Source: JAYPAN01 sp049597955
GTDB lineage: Bacteria; Pseudomonadota; Alphaproteobacteria; RS24
DNA length: 64,000 nucleotides
Direction of reading: 5' to 3'
Assembly (NCBI GenBank): GCA_049597955.1
Contig: JBMYND010000008.1
Span: 1-64,000 of the forward strand
The position numbers and the translations under genes were made by a program. The notes beneath the pieces are model-generated. The model was not told where the DNA came from. It worked only from the letters and a program-made list of their open reading frames with translations, and made no database searches. This document shows, piece by piece, positions 43,143 to 53,016 of this stretch. Positions within the stretch are counted from its first letter, which is position 1. The number at the start of each line of letters is the position of its first letter.

Positions 43143-46100
43143 TCAGACCACCTCAAAATCGGCAAAACTCAATGGCGTTGCCTGAATGGTGCTGTCGCCA
43201 TAATCTTCCAACACCAATATGACCGTGTCTTCATTGCTGCCCGTGCCGCCCAGCGCGCCATCATCGCCCAGCTCATAAAACACCACATCTTTCAGCGTCG
43301 CGTCATTGCTGTCACCGGTTGCCTGATTATTGGTCAACAGCCAGTCTATATTCAGCGCGGTTTTTATCGCTGACAGGCTGGTTTCATCGCCATTGGCCGT
43401 ATCCACGCGAATCCTGTCGCCCTTGGTGAAATCGGTTATCGCATCTGTGGCACCGCCGCCGGCCAATTCCAGCACGAATATATCATTGCCGGCCCCGCCG
43501 GTCATCACATCGGCCCCGCGCCCGCTGCTCAGCACATCATCGCCCGTGCCGCCCAGCAACACATCAAGACCGCGTCCGCTGCTCAGCACATCATTGCCTG
43601 CACCGCCCTCAAGCCGGTTATTGGTTTCGCCCGTAGTGATGGAATCATTGGCCGAGCTGCCGATAAAATTTTCAATGGCGCGTAACCGGTCGCCCTGCGC
43701 ATTGCCGTCCGTATTGGCGATAATATAGGCCCCGTCGCGCGCGCCGGTGACCAAATCAATGGTAATTCCGGTGCTGCTATAGCTGTAATCTGCCGTGTCC
43801 GAGCCATCGCCGCCATTCAGCCTGTCAATACCGGCACCGCCAATCAGCACATCATTGCCGCCGCCGCCATTCAGCGTGTCATTGCCGGCGATACCTTCCA
43901 GCCGATTGGCACCGCTGTCGCCGGTCATCGTATCGCCGCCGGTTGAGCCAATCAGATTTTCGATATTTTTCAGCTTGTCGCCATTGGTATTGAAATCCGT
44001 GTCGCCGGTAATATAGCCATCATCATCTTTGGTGCCGGACAGGTCGATAATCACCCGCCGGGCGGAATAGCTGTAATCAGCCGTATCGACACCACTGCCG
44101 CCGTCAATTTTATCGACACTCACCCCGCCCGCCTGAAACCGGTCATTGCCGCCGCCGCCATCAAGCACATCGGCCGAGCTGAAAGTGATGAAGAAATTAT
44201 CATTGTCATCACCGGTCAGCACATTGACCCCGCCCGTGCCCTTAATGTTTTCAAAATTGGCCAGATAGTCTTGCGCACTGCCGCCCAGCGTGGCGCGAAT
44301 ATGCGTGCCATTGGCATTATCGGCGCTCCATGACCCGCCGGAAAATTTATATTTTGACGTATCGGCAAGATCGAGCGTCAGATTGGTTTGCCAGCCTGTG
44401 TAATCGCTGTAATCAACCCAGTCACTGCCTGTGCCGCCATCAAGCACATCATTGCCGTCGCCGCCGCGCAATATGTCATCACCGCCGCCGCCGCTCAGCA
44501 CATCATCGCCCGCGCCGCCATGCAAAATATTGGCGCGCGCATCGCCTGTCAGCGTGTCATTTTTTGTGCCGCCGGTCAGATTTTCAATCGTGCCGGTTTT
44601 GATATAGCTGGCCAGACGGGCCGGCGCCGGAATAATTTGCTTTGGATAAGGCCACTCTATGGTGAAGTCAACCTGCACATAATCGCCATTGCCATTGACC
44701 GCCGCCGTGCCGTCGAAATGATAGCGCGCGCTGTCCGCCAGATTGACGCTGATTTTCGTGTAATCAGATGCCGACCAGTCAATTGTGTCCGTGCCGGGGC
44801 CGCCGTCAAAAACATTATTGCCCATCACTGCAGTCTGCAGTATTGAGCCGCTTGTGCCGAATGAGAACACATCATCACCGGCAAAGCCGAAATGCGCCTC
44901 GCGGACATTATTTTTACTGTCGGTCACGCTGTCGGCATCATCTGTGCCATCTTCTATATTTGGCAGGGTGAAATTATATCGCGCGCCAAGGCCATAGACA
45001 GTTAGATTATGCGTCCAATTGCCCCCGCTTTTTGTTGCGGCATCACTCACCCGCACCGAATCGGCACCGGCCCAGAAAGTCACATCCAAGCGGCCTGCCT
45101 GCAAGCCGGTGAAGGAATGATTGAGCTTTGATATATTGATATAATCGAAACTGATTGTGTCACCGGCGGCAAAATCGGTAATCACATCATGGCCGCCATT
45201 GCCGGTCGCCAAAACCGAACGATGCGCGAATTTATCGGCCCCCGCCCCGCCGGTAAGCCGGTCATTGCCGCCGCCGCCGACCAAAACATCATCGCCCGTG
45301 CCGCCCTCCAAAACATCATCACCGGCACCGCCCAATAATGTATCATCGCCGGCACCGCCGCGCAAAATATCATCCCCCGACAAGCCGCCAAGCACGTCAT
45401 TGCCATTGCCGCCTTCCAAAACATCCTTGCCGGAGCCGCCAACCAGACGGTCATTGCCGTCGCCGCCGCTGACGATATTGTCGCCATTGAGTGCATAAAT
45501 AATATTGTCGGCTTTATTGCCGATTATCACATCATTGTGATTGGTGGCGTAAATCTGTTCAATGCCACTCAAAATATCGCCATCATGGTCGCGCAAAACC
45601 GCGCCTGCCGCCAAAGTCAGCAGATTATTGGATATGCTGGGCGCGCCAACGCCATTGGTATAGCTGGTGTCCAGCCCAAGGCCGGAACTGTCGAGCCGGG
45701 CAAGCGTTACGCGCAGATTGCTGTCACCCGCTTCGGCCTCGGCGGCGCTGGCATAAGTGGCGGTCTGCAAGGCCCAAATGCGCGTTGCGCTATGCTGGAC
45801 AAGTTGCACATATTTGCCTGCATCGGCAGCCGAAAGGGCAAGCGTCAATGCATTGTTCAACGCGGATGCGCCAATGCCCTGCTCGCGCCGTGCGCCAAGG
45901 TCAATATGCAGGCCGCGTGTCGCCATGTGGTAATCGGCAATGTCATGGCCCGCCCCGCCATCCAAAATATCGCGCCCGGCCCCGCCTTCGAGATAATCAT
46001 CGCCATCGCCGCCATAAAGCGCATCATGGCCGTCCTCGCCGCACAGCAAATCCGCCCCCTCCATGCCCGAAAGCCGGTTATTATTGGCATCGCCGGTCAA

Positions 46101-49100
46101 GCTGTCGTCAAACCGCGTGCCAATAATATTTTCAATATTGCTCAGCGCATCTCCGGCTGCTTCGCCATTCAGCAGATTGAGGTTTTTATAGCTCACCGCG
46201 TTGCCGGTATCATTGGTGAAAGCCGAAAAACCGGAAGAAGGGCTTGGTGTATAGCCAACCAAATAAGCGGCAATTGTGTAACCGCTGCCCGATTGGCCAA
46301 GCGAGATATGGCGCGTGGCATTGGCGGCAATGGTGAAATCGGAACCGATATCAGTGAAAATATCGCTCGACGCATATTCATAAGCCTGCACGGTTTCGGT
46401 CAAATCGACAAAGACACCAATATTGCCGCCCGACGCTTCTTTATATTCGGCATTGGACGCATCTGTCCGATATAACAGGCCGCTGGAATTGGCCTGAAAA
46501 TAATAGCTGACCGTGTCACTGCCCGTGCCGCCGTCAATCCTGTCGCCGCTATATTCATTATTATTGGTAAGCGTGACGCCTTTTGTCGGGCGGCCCAAAC
46601 CGCCAGCCAGAATATCATTGCCCGTTGTGCCGGTAATGCTGTCAGCCCCGCCCAGCCCGTTAAAATAAGCGTAATGCATGTCGCCAATCAGGGCCGAAAG
46701 GGTTGTCGCTGTTACCGTGTCATCACCCTGTGTCGCGCCGGGATTATAATGCAATGTGTAGTCACGATAGGCCGCGCCATCATCATCATGGGCGGAAAGG
46801 CGAAGCTTTAAGATATGCGTTTGCGCCCCGCCCAAAATGGCCGCGCTGGCCGGATTATTGCCGGTCGCCAAAACATAGAGTTTGTAATTTTCCTGATCCA
46901 GCATCAGGAAATCGCCATTCTGATAGAGGCTGCCATCAGATGTCCATTGGGCGGTGAAATGCAGATTTTCATTGTCGGCATCGGCAAAAACACCGGCGAA
47001 ATCAATTTCCACAATATCACCGACATTGATATTGCCGCCTTCGGCTGAATAAGTCACCAGCGCCGGATTGCTGGGCGTTGGCGGCGTCGTGTCATCAATT
47101 GCCTTAAAGCCGAGGCTCTGCACGCCGCCGAGCAAATCGGCCAGCGCACTGCGCCCGGTCGCCACATCAACACTATGGTCTTTCAAAGTCAGCGTGCTGA
47201 GAAAAATCTTGCCCTGCAAGGCAGCTTTGTCGCTGGCATTCTGCCAGCTAAAATCGGCCTTCACCAAAGCGCGGCCCAAATCATCCAGCGTCAAAGCCTC
47301 GGAAAAATAAACCCGCAAGCTGCCGCCGCCGATAAATTGCAGCATCACCCCCTCAATGGTTTGCGCCGTGTTTTTGTCGAGCAAGAGGGCGATTTTCATC
47401 AAATCATCAGCATCGCTGTCCGCCGTGCCGCCATTGGTCAGCGCCATCAGTTTTGACAGGGAATCTGTCCTCGCATCATCGCTGCGCAAAACCAGCCGGT
47501 CTGTCCCGCGCTGGAAATTGGTGACAATATCGCGCCCGCCCTCGCCATAAAGATAATCGCGCTCAAGGGCAAAGGCCGTCTGGCCGGAAATCGCTGTCGC
47601 CGGTGCATTGCCTGAGACCAGCGTGGCAGTGCTGCCCGACGGGTCAAGCGTGGCCAGCTCATAGCGTGTATTGCCGATTTTGATAAAATCGCCGACCTGC
47701 GCGCCGATTGTGGTGAAGCTGGCACCGGTCAGGCTGACTGCGCCGGCTGTGGTGATGGCGATTTGCGCCGTGCCATTTTGCTGTGCGGTAAACAAGCTCT
47801 GCGCCTGCAATAAAATATCATAGACCACCTCATCGGCACCGCCGGCATTTTTATTGAGGCCAATTCGGTCAAAGCCGCGCCCGCTATTAATGCTGTCATT
47901 GCCCGTGCCATCCTTGACATCATCGCTGCCATCGCCGGGCCGCAATCTTTCATGGCCGCGCCGATTGGTGCGGTCGTCAATATCGGTTCGGTCATCGCTA
48001 TTGTCATCACGCGGCGCGACAATGCGCGATTCCACGCGCTCAAAAAACCGCATAAAGGTTGTGGCACCATTGCCCAGCGCCACATCATCTACCGAGACGG
48101 CAAGACCAACAAATGCCTCGCCATCTGCCGTGGCGGCGAGTTTGAAACGGATTTTGCCGCCATTGACGTCATTTTGGCTGAAACTATCGTCAACCGCCAA
48201 ATCTTCCCACAGATTGCCGCTGGTTTTTTTCTGCAACACGCCATCAGCCGGGTCAGCCAAAACTTTGAGCGTATAGACCACGCCGCTGCCCGTATCCGGC
48301 GTTGCGTCCTTGGTCAGCAAATGCCTTTGGTCAAGCAGCAGGGCGGGCGCATCGCCGCCGTTCAAATTATAAGTCATGATTTGCCGGGTCAGCGGCGTGA
48401 AACTTGTATTGGTGAAAACCTTGTCGGTGGCGGCTGAAACCAGCTCCTGTGTGCCGTCATTGTCAAAAGCGTCTTCATAAACCGTCTTGACGCGCAAAAA
48501 TTTGCCATGCTGCGCGGCCTGCACAACAAAATCCGAAGCTGTGGCTCCGGCAATATCTTGCCAGCTTCCGTCACTGCCGGACGCGCCATTTTCGCTGACC
48601 TGCCATTGCCATGTCGCATCAACCCAAGCTTGCGGATTGGCGCGGGTGAAGTCATCCGGGTCGCTGACGCGCGAAGCGGTGAGTGTTTGCCCGACTTCAG
48701 CAACATTGGCAATCACCGGCGCTGTGCCGGTTTCCTGTATATTATTTATGGTCAGGGTTTTGCTATTGGTGCTGGTGGCGCTTAAAGCCGGTGTGGCATC
48801 ATCTGTCACCTTAACTTTCAAATGCAGGCTGGCAGCAATCTCATGGTTGAAAATACTGCCCGCGACAATTTGAATTTTCCAGTCATTGGTCGCATTGGGG
48901 TCATCGCCGGCGACCACTTGAAAGCGGCTGTCAGCCGAAAAAACGCCGGTCGCACTGTCGGATACCAGCACCAGAAAAGAAGCGCCGGTGAGGGTTGAAC
49001 CGGTATCCGAGGCGGTGAAAGTCAGCCCAATATCAGTGGCTGCTGCATAAGTTGAATTTTCATCCTGCGCCGTGGCGCTGCCTGCCAAGGCCGAAATCGT

Positions 49101-49286
49101 CGGCGCGCTATTGGTCTGCTGCTGATTGTTTTGGCCCTGATGATTTTGACCCCGATGATTTTGCACCTGATGATTTTGACTTATTGGGGGCGGGGCGGCA
49201 GCCATTTGGCCCTGCTGCTCGTTTTGCCAATCGTCATCGGTCTTCTTTTTTTTGTGGCTATACCAGCCTGTATAAGTGTTGGACAT
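43143..49286 (-). CDS. Giant RTX-type calcium-binding repeat protein
   Basis: This encodes 2047 residues without a signal peptide. The N-terminus is Gln/Asn/His-rich with a 15-bp DNA repeat, followed by cadherin- or Ig-like domains (about 60-300). At least eight blocks of nonapeptide repeats (GGxGxDxLx type) follow, for example around 480, 905, 1165-1200, 1335-1420 and 1945-1995. Such proteins fold on calcium outside the cell and normally leave by a type I exporter through a C-terminal signal; the C-terminus (ending FADFEVV) fits that mode. No exporter gene lies in the window. No lipase, protease or other catalytic motif was recognised, so adhesin, surface-layer or biofilm roles are possible. 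Confidence 0.9.
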   Translation of the reverse strand: MSNTYTGWYSHKKKKTDDDWQNEQQGQMAAAPPPISQNHQVQNHRGQNHQGQNNQQQTNSAPTISALAGSATAQDENSTYAAATDIGLTFTASDTGSTLTGASFLVLVSDSATGVFSADSRFQVVAGDDPNATNDWKIQIVAGSIFNHEIAASLHLKVKVTDDATPALSATSTNSKTLTINNIQETGTAPVIANVAEVGQTLTASRVSDPDDFTRANPQAWVDATWQWQVSENGASGSDGSWQDIAGATASDFVVQAAQHGKFLRVKTVYEDAFDNDGTQELVSAATDKVFTNTSFTPLTRQIMTYNLNGGDAPALLLDQRHLLTKDATPDTGSGVVYTLKVLADPADGVLQKKTSGNLWEDLAVDDSFSQNDVNGGKIRFKLAATADGEAFVGLAVSVDDVALGNGATTFMRFFERVESRIVAPRDDNSDDRTDIDDRTNRRGHERLRPGDGSDDVKDGTGNDSINSGRGFDRIGLNKNAGGADEVVYDILLQAQSLFTAQQNGTAQIAITTAGAVSLTGASFTTIGAQVGDFIKIGNTRYELATLDPSGSTATLVSGNAPATAISGQTAFALERDYLYGEGGRDIVTNFQRGTDRLVLRSDDARTDSLSKLMALTNGGTADSDADDLMKIALLLDKNTAQTIEGVMLQFIGGGSLRVYFSEALTLDDLGRALVKADFSWQNASDKAALQGKIFLSTLTLKDHSVDVATGRSALADLLGGVQSLGFKAIDDTTPPTPSNPALVTYSAEGGNINVGDIVEIDFAGVFADADNENLHFTAQWTSDGSLYQNGDFLMLDQENYKLYVLATGNNPASAAILGGAQTHILKLRLSAHDDDGAAYRDYTLHYNPGATQGDDTVTATTLSALIGDMHYAYFNGLGGADSITGTTGNDILAGGLGRPTKGVTLTNNNEYSGDRIDGGTGSDTVSYYFQANSSGLLYRTDASNAEYKEASGGNIGVFVDLTETVQAYEYASSDIFTDIGSDFTIAANATRHISLGQSGSGYTIAAYLVGYTPSPSSGFSAFTNDTGNAVSYKNLNLLNGEAAGDALSNIENIIGTRFDDSLTGDANNNRLSGMEGADLLCGEDGHDALYGGDGDDYLEGGAGRDILDGGAGHDIADYHMATRGLHIDLGARREQGIGASALNNALTLALSAADAGKYVQLVQHSATRIWALQTATYASAAEAEAGDSNLRVTLARLDSSGLGLDTSYTNGVGAPSISNNLLTLAAGAVLRDHDGDILSGIEQIYATNHNDVIIGNKADNIIYALNGDNIVSGGDGNDRLVGGSGKDVLEGGNGNDVLGGLSGDDILRGGAGDDTLLGGAGDDVLEGGTGDDVLVGGGGNDRLTGGAGADKFAHRSVLATGNGGHDVITDFAAGDTISFDYINISKLNHSFTGLQAGRLDVTFWAGADSVRVSDAATKSGGNWTHNLTVYGLGARYNFTLPNIEDGTDDADSVTDSKNNVREAHFGFAGDDVFSFGTSGSILQTAVMGNNVFDGGPGTDTIDWSASDYTKISVNLADSARYHFDGTAAVNGNGDYVQVDFTIEWPYPKQIIPAPARLASYIKTGTIENLTGGTKNDTLTGDARANILHGGAGDDVLSGGGGDDILRGGDGNDVLDGGTGSDWVDYSDYTGWQTNLTLDLADTSKYKFSGGSWSADNANGTHIRATLGGSAQDYLANFENIKGTGGVNVLTGDDNDNFFITFSSADVLDGGGGNDRFQAGGVSVDKIDGGSGVDTADYSYSARRVIIDLSGTKDDDGYITGDTDFNTNGDKLKNIENLIGSTGGDTMTGDSGANRLEGIAGNDTLNGGGGNDVLIGGAGIDRLNGGDGSDTADYSYSSTGITIDLVTGARDGAYIIANTDGNAQGDRLRAIENFIGSSANDSITTGETNNRLEGGAGNDVLSSGRGLDVLLGGTGDDVLSSGRGADVMTGGAGNDIFVLELAGGGATDAITDFTKGDRIRVDTANGDETSLSAIKTALNIDWLLTNNQATGDSNDATLKDVVFYELGDDGALGGTGSNEDTVILVLEDYGDSTIQATPLSFADFEVV
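49116..49175. repeat. 15-bp tandem repeat in the RTX gene start
   Basis: Four consecutive 15-bp units (the last three close to TTGNCCCTGATGATT) encode the QNHxx repeats of the N-terminus. The period keeps the frame, so copy number may vary between strains. Confidence 0.7.
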
Positions 49287-49482
49287 TTTCCGTGTTCTCC
49301 TGATGGGCTACCGCGATTTACCAACGCAAACAGGGTTAACAACGCAAACGCGAGACACATGCAAACAAACTCGAAAAACAAAACCGGCAGCAAATTGTTA
49401 TAATATTTTGGGTAGCCGCTGCTAATTCATAGAAGCAAATATTTTTTTCCGTGGCAAGACTTTATCCAACACCGGAGAAAAT

Positions 49483-50391
49483 TTACCGCTCGGCAGATTT
49501 GGCTTCAATCAAGCGACAAATATCGTCGCGCACCAATTCGGGAAACTCCATCGGCAGAAAATGTGTGCTGCCCGGCACAATGGCAATTTTCTTGCGCTGT
49601 TTTGGTATGTGAAAGGCTTGCGGCGCGCGGGTGGTTGAGCCGGTTTCGGCCATCAGCAAAGTGAATGGCACTTGCAATTTTTTAATTGGCGGCACAGACG
49701 GGTCTTGCGGGCCTTTGAAATTGGCCGCTTCCCATGCCGGGGCGCAAGCCAGTTTCAGCCTGTTGCCCGCATCATCCGCATGCGGCAATAACCCGCCGCG
49801 CAAATAAGCGTCAAGAAAGCCATCCTGCCAAGTGGCGAACGCGCCGCGCCCGGTATAGGCGGCGGTAATGGTTTCAATATCGGGCCAGACGGCGCGCCTC
49901 TTGCCCGCCATTTGCATGAGCATCGTGCCGCTATGCGGGCGCAGCCGATACCATAAGCGCATGAGACCGAGCCCCGGCGAGGGCACAATCACCGGATCGG
50001 TCAGCACCAGACCGGCCACCAAATCAGGCCGTTGCGCCGCCGCCATAATGCTGGCACACCCGCCCATAGAGTGACCGCCAAGCCATATTTTCTGGCCAGA
50101 AGCTTGCGCCAAATGCTCTATCACGCCAATCAAATCATCGCGGTAAATATGCCAGCCGGTCATTTCCTCAGGATTGGCCGGCAGCGTGGTTAGCCCGTGG
50201 CCGCGCGCATCCCAAGCACAAATATCAAAACGCGCCTGCAAGGGTTCCAGCAAAGGCGTGTAGGTTTCGCCGTTAAAGCCATTGGCATGCGCCCAATGCA
50301 GCACCGGCTTGTCGCCGGACGGGGCCGCACCGGCCATCCAACTGCACAAGGAAATTTCGCCATCCACTGCCGGAATTGAAAGCCGTTGCAT
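49483..50391 (-). CDS. Alpha/beta hydrolase
   Basis: This encodes 302 residues. The nucleophile elbow GGHSMGGCAS, an early HWAHANGFNG oxyanion region and a late catalytic His (GSTHFLPME) mark an alpha/beta-fold hydrolase. The substrate is not evident. It is isolated, with about 195 bp to the RTX gene and 140 bp to the divergent tauE-like gene. Confidence 0.9.
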   Translation of the reverse strand: MQRLSIPAVDGEISLCSWMAGAAPSGDKPVLHWAHANGFNGETYTPLLEPLQARFDICAWDARGHGLTTLPANPEEMTGWHIYRDDLIGVIEHLAQASGQKIWLGGHSMGGCASIMAAAQRPDLVAGLVLTDPVIVPSPGLGLMRLWYRLRPHSGTMLMQMAGKRRAVWPDIETITAAYTGRGAFATWQDGFLDAYLRGGLLPHADDAGNRLKLACAPAWEAANFKGPQDPSVPPIKKLQVPFTLLMAETGSTTRAPQAFHIPKQRKKIAIVPGSTHFLPMEFPELVRDDICRLIEAKSAER

Positions 50392-50532
50392 ATCTCACCT
50401 GTTTATTCGCCTGACAGGAATATGCATCTCGACAGGTGAAAGGCAAGGCGCGGGGGGCGGGTTGCGCGTCATCTAGGCAAATCGGGCGGAATATGCTACT
50501 CAGCGGCAGGTTAGAGAGGCTGCCTCCGTCAC

Positions 50533-51459
50533 ATGCAAATATATCTGCCGATAGCCGAAATCAGCGCCAATATATTCATGCTTATTGGCATGGGCGGGCT
50601 TGTCGGTTTTTTATCCGGCCTGTTCGGCGTCGGTGGCGGCTTTTTGATGACGCCTTTATTGATTTTCAACGGTATTCCCCCGGCCGTCGCTGTAGCCACA
50701 GAAGCCAATCAAATTGTTGCCTCATCTGTTTCCGGCGGTTTGGCCTATTGGCGACGCCGCGCCGTGGATGTGCCAATGGGGCTGATATTGATGGCGGGCG
50801 GTGTGTGCGGCTCTTATGCCGGTGTTCAATTATTCAAGCTTTTGCGCGCCATGGGGCAGGTTGATTTGCTGATTTCCCTGTCCTATGTGCTGATGCTTGG
50901 CGTTATTGGCTCTCTGATGCTGCGCGAAAGCGTGGTTGCCATACGCGCCAACCGCGCCGGCACACCTTTGCGCGCGCGCCGACCGGGCCAGCATAGCTGG
51001 ATTCATGGCCTGCCCCTGCGCATGCGCTTCCGCCAGTCCAAACTTTATATCAGCATCATCCCGCCTTTGCTTATCGGCTTTTTTGTTGGCACAATGTCAG
51101 CGATAATGGGCGTTGGCGGCGGCTTCATCATGGTGCCGGCGATGATTTATATTTTGCGCATGCCGACCAATGTGGTGATTGGCACATCGCTGTTTCAGAT
51201 TATTTTTGTCACCGCTTCCGTCACAATTCTGCATGCGGTGGAAAACCAGACAGTTGATATTGTCCTTGCGATTTTGCTGATGATAGGCGGTGTGCTGGGC
51301 GCGCAAATGGGGGCCTGGTTCGGCCAACGCCTGCGCGGCGAGGAATTGCGCGCATTGCTGGCGCTTATCGTGCTTGGTGTCGGGATTAAATTGCTGGCCG
51401 ATTTGGTGATGCAGCCGGATGAATTATACTCGCTGGTGCGCTTGGGACTGACGCAATGA
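50533..51459 (+). CDS. TauE/SafE family membrane transporter
   Basis: This encodes 308 residues with about eight membrane helices and the two internal repeats of the family, each marked by GxGGGF (GLFGVGGGFLMTP near 30-42, IMGVGGGFIMVP near 190-205). The family moves sulfonates or sulfite-like anions in characterised members. It overlaps the TIGR02186 gene by 4 bp, a conserved pairing in alphaproteobacteria. Confidence 0.92.
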   Translation: MQIYLPIAEISANIFMLIGMGGLVGFLSGLFGVGGGFLMTPLLIFNGIPPAVAVATEANQIVASSVSGGLAYWRRRAVDVPMGLILMAGGVCGSYAGVQLFKLLRAMGQVDLLISLSYVLMLGVIGSLMLRESVVAIRANRAGTPLRARRPGQHSWIHGLPLRMRFRQSKLYISIIPPLLIGFFVGTMSAIMGVGGGFIMVPAMIYILRMPTNVVIGTSLFQIIFVTASVTILHAVENQTVDIVLAILLMIGGVLGAQMGAWFGQRLRGEELRALLALIVLGVGIKLLADLVMQPDELYSLVRLGLTQ

Positions 51460-52241
51460 CCACACGGCTTGGACATATTATCGCCTTTGCCATGCTGGTT
51501 TGGTTTGGCGCCGTGCCAAGCATGGCCAATGAACGGGTGAGCAATGGCCTGGTCGCCGATGTGTCGAAAGACAGTATTGCCATACAATTTGACTTCAAAG
51601 GCGACAGCCTGCTGCTGTTCGGTGCGGTTGAGCCAATAGATGACGGGCTGCCAACCGATGTGGCGATTGTGCTGCGCGGGCCGGGCGAGAATTTCCTGCT
51701 GCGCAAAAAACAGCGCGTTTTCGGCATTTGGGTCAATGCGCTCAATTATGCGATTGGGCCATTGCCGGGATTTTATGCGCTGGTCAGCAGCCGCCCGATT
51801 GGCGAGATTGCAGCAGAAGAAGAACGCCGCTTGCACGAATTGGGCAGCGATTATTTGCGCGTCAATGCCTTGCAGGACGAGGCCCAATCCGGCCCGCAAA
51901 GTTTTGAGCAAGCCATCGCCGCCTTTATCCGCATCAAGCAATCGCGCGGGCTGTTTATCCAGTCAGATAATGGTGTTGAAATTATGGATGGGCGGTTGTT
52001 TCGGGCCGAAATCAAACTACCTTCCGGCATGCCGGTCGGCACTTATGTCACCGAGTTTTTCGCCTTTCACAATGGCCGCCTTGTCGGCTATCAGACCGGT
52101 GAAATACCGGTTGATATTGTCGGTGCCGGACAGGTTTTGCACAGCGCGGCTTTTGAGCAGCCCTTTTTTTACGGGCTGGGCGGGGTGATTATCGCCTTGC
52201 TCATGGGCTGGCTGGTCGCCACCATGTTCCGGCGCGTTTAA
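51456..52241 (+). CDS. TIGR02186 family transmembrane protein
   Basis: This encodes 261 residues with a signal peptide (about 1-24), a periplasmic beta-rich domain (FRGPGEN-like region, RVFGIWVNA) and one C-terminal membrane helix (about 230-252). It is the alphaproteobacterial family usually encoded next to a TauE-like transporter; function unknown. It is 16 bp ahead of the CcdA-like gene. Confidence 0.88.
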   Translation: MTTRLGHIIAFAMLVWFGAVPSMANERVSNGLVADVSKDSIAIQFDFKGDSLLLFGAVEPIDDGLPTDVAIVLRGPGENFLLRKKQRVFGIWVNALNYAIGPLPGFYALVSSRPIGEIAAEEERRLHELGSDYLRVNALQDEAQSGPQSFEQAIAAFIRIKQSRGLFIQSDNGVEIMDGRLFRAEIKLPSGMPVGTYVTEFFAFHNGRLVGYQTGEIPVDIVGAGQVLHSAAFEQPFFYGLGGVIIALLMGWLVATMFRRV

Positions 52242-52257
52242 CAGAAGGGCAGCTTTG

Positions 52258-53001
52258 ATGGACGGATTTGCGGCATCCGCATTGGCGGCTTTTTTCGGCG
52301 GCGCTTTGAGTTTTCTCTCACCCTGCGTTTTGCCGCTTGTGCCGGGCTATTTATGCTTTGCCGCCGGTTTGCAATTCAGTGAATTGAAAGCGCTTGACCA
52401 AAGCGGCGGCGCGGCGCGCGCCGTGTTGCCGGGTGCGACTGCCTTTGTCGGCGGCTTTTCAGTGGTGTTTATGAGCCTTGGCGCGGGTGCTTCGGCCATA
52501 AACCCGCTCTTGGTCGCCTATCAACAAGAGCTTGGTTATATTGCCGGGGCGACGATTATTCTGCTCGGCTTGCATATTGGCGGCGTGTTGCGGCTGCCCT
52601 TTTTGCAGCGCGAAGCGCGTTTTACCTCCGGCCCGGCGGGCGGGTCGGGCTTGCTGACCGCCTTTATTATGGGACTGGCTTTTGCCTTTGGCTGGACGCC
52701 CTGTATCGGCCCGATATTGGCGACCATTTTGGCGCTGGCCGCCACCCGCGACAGTCTCGGTGACGGCGTGCTGCTGCTTGGCATTTACGCGGCCGGTCTT
52801 GGCCTGCCGTTTATTTTGGCTGCTTTCGGCATTGGCCGGTTTTTGCAAGCCAGCAAATCGGTCAAACAGCACATGTTGTGGGTTGAGCGCGGCGCCGGTG
52901 GCTTGCTGGTCGCCACCGGTGTTTTAATGATGCTGGGCAGTCTGCAATTAATGGCCGGCTATTTGCTGGACTGGTTTCCCTTCATGTCGCGGCTGGGTTA
53001 G
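52258..53001 (+). CDS. CcdA-like cytochrome c biogenesis/thiol transport protein
   Basis: This encodes 247 residues with six predicted helices. Both redox cysteines of the DsbD/CcdA family are visible, in SPCVLPLVPGYL and GWTPCIGPIL. It would carry reducing equivalents across the inner membrane for cytochrome c or periplasmic thiol proteins. The ATG at 52258 is chosen over an adjacent TTG. It lies in the TauE-TIGR02186 operon, 15 bp before the DUF3429 gene. Confidence 0.92.
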   Translation: MDGFAASALAAFFGGALSFLSPCVLPLVPGYLCFAAGLQFSELKALDQSGGAARAVLPGATAFVGGFSVVFMSLGAGASAINPLLVAYQQELGYIAGATIILLGLHIGGVLRLPFLQREARFTSGPAGGSGLLTAFIMGLAFAFGWTPCIGPILATILALAATRDSLGDGVLLLGIYAAGLGLPFILAAFGIGRFLQASKSVKQHMLWVERGAGGLLVATGVLMMLGSLQLMAGYLLDWFPFMSRLG

Positions 53002-53016
53002 GACGGGCTGACGGCA

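Noticed and set aside
45537..46475. 312-codon plus-strand frame
   Set aside because: It is antisense to RTX repeats; repeated GC-rich codons create long open frames on the other strand.
43143..49286. Possible CRISPR-like repetition in the RTX gene
   Set aside because: The repeats are coding nonapeptide repeats with variable DNA, not identical repeats separated by unique spacers.
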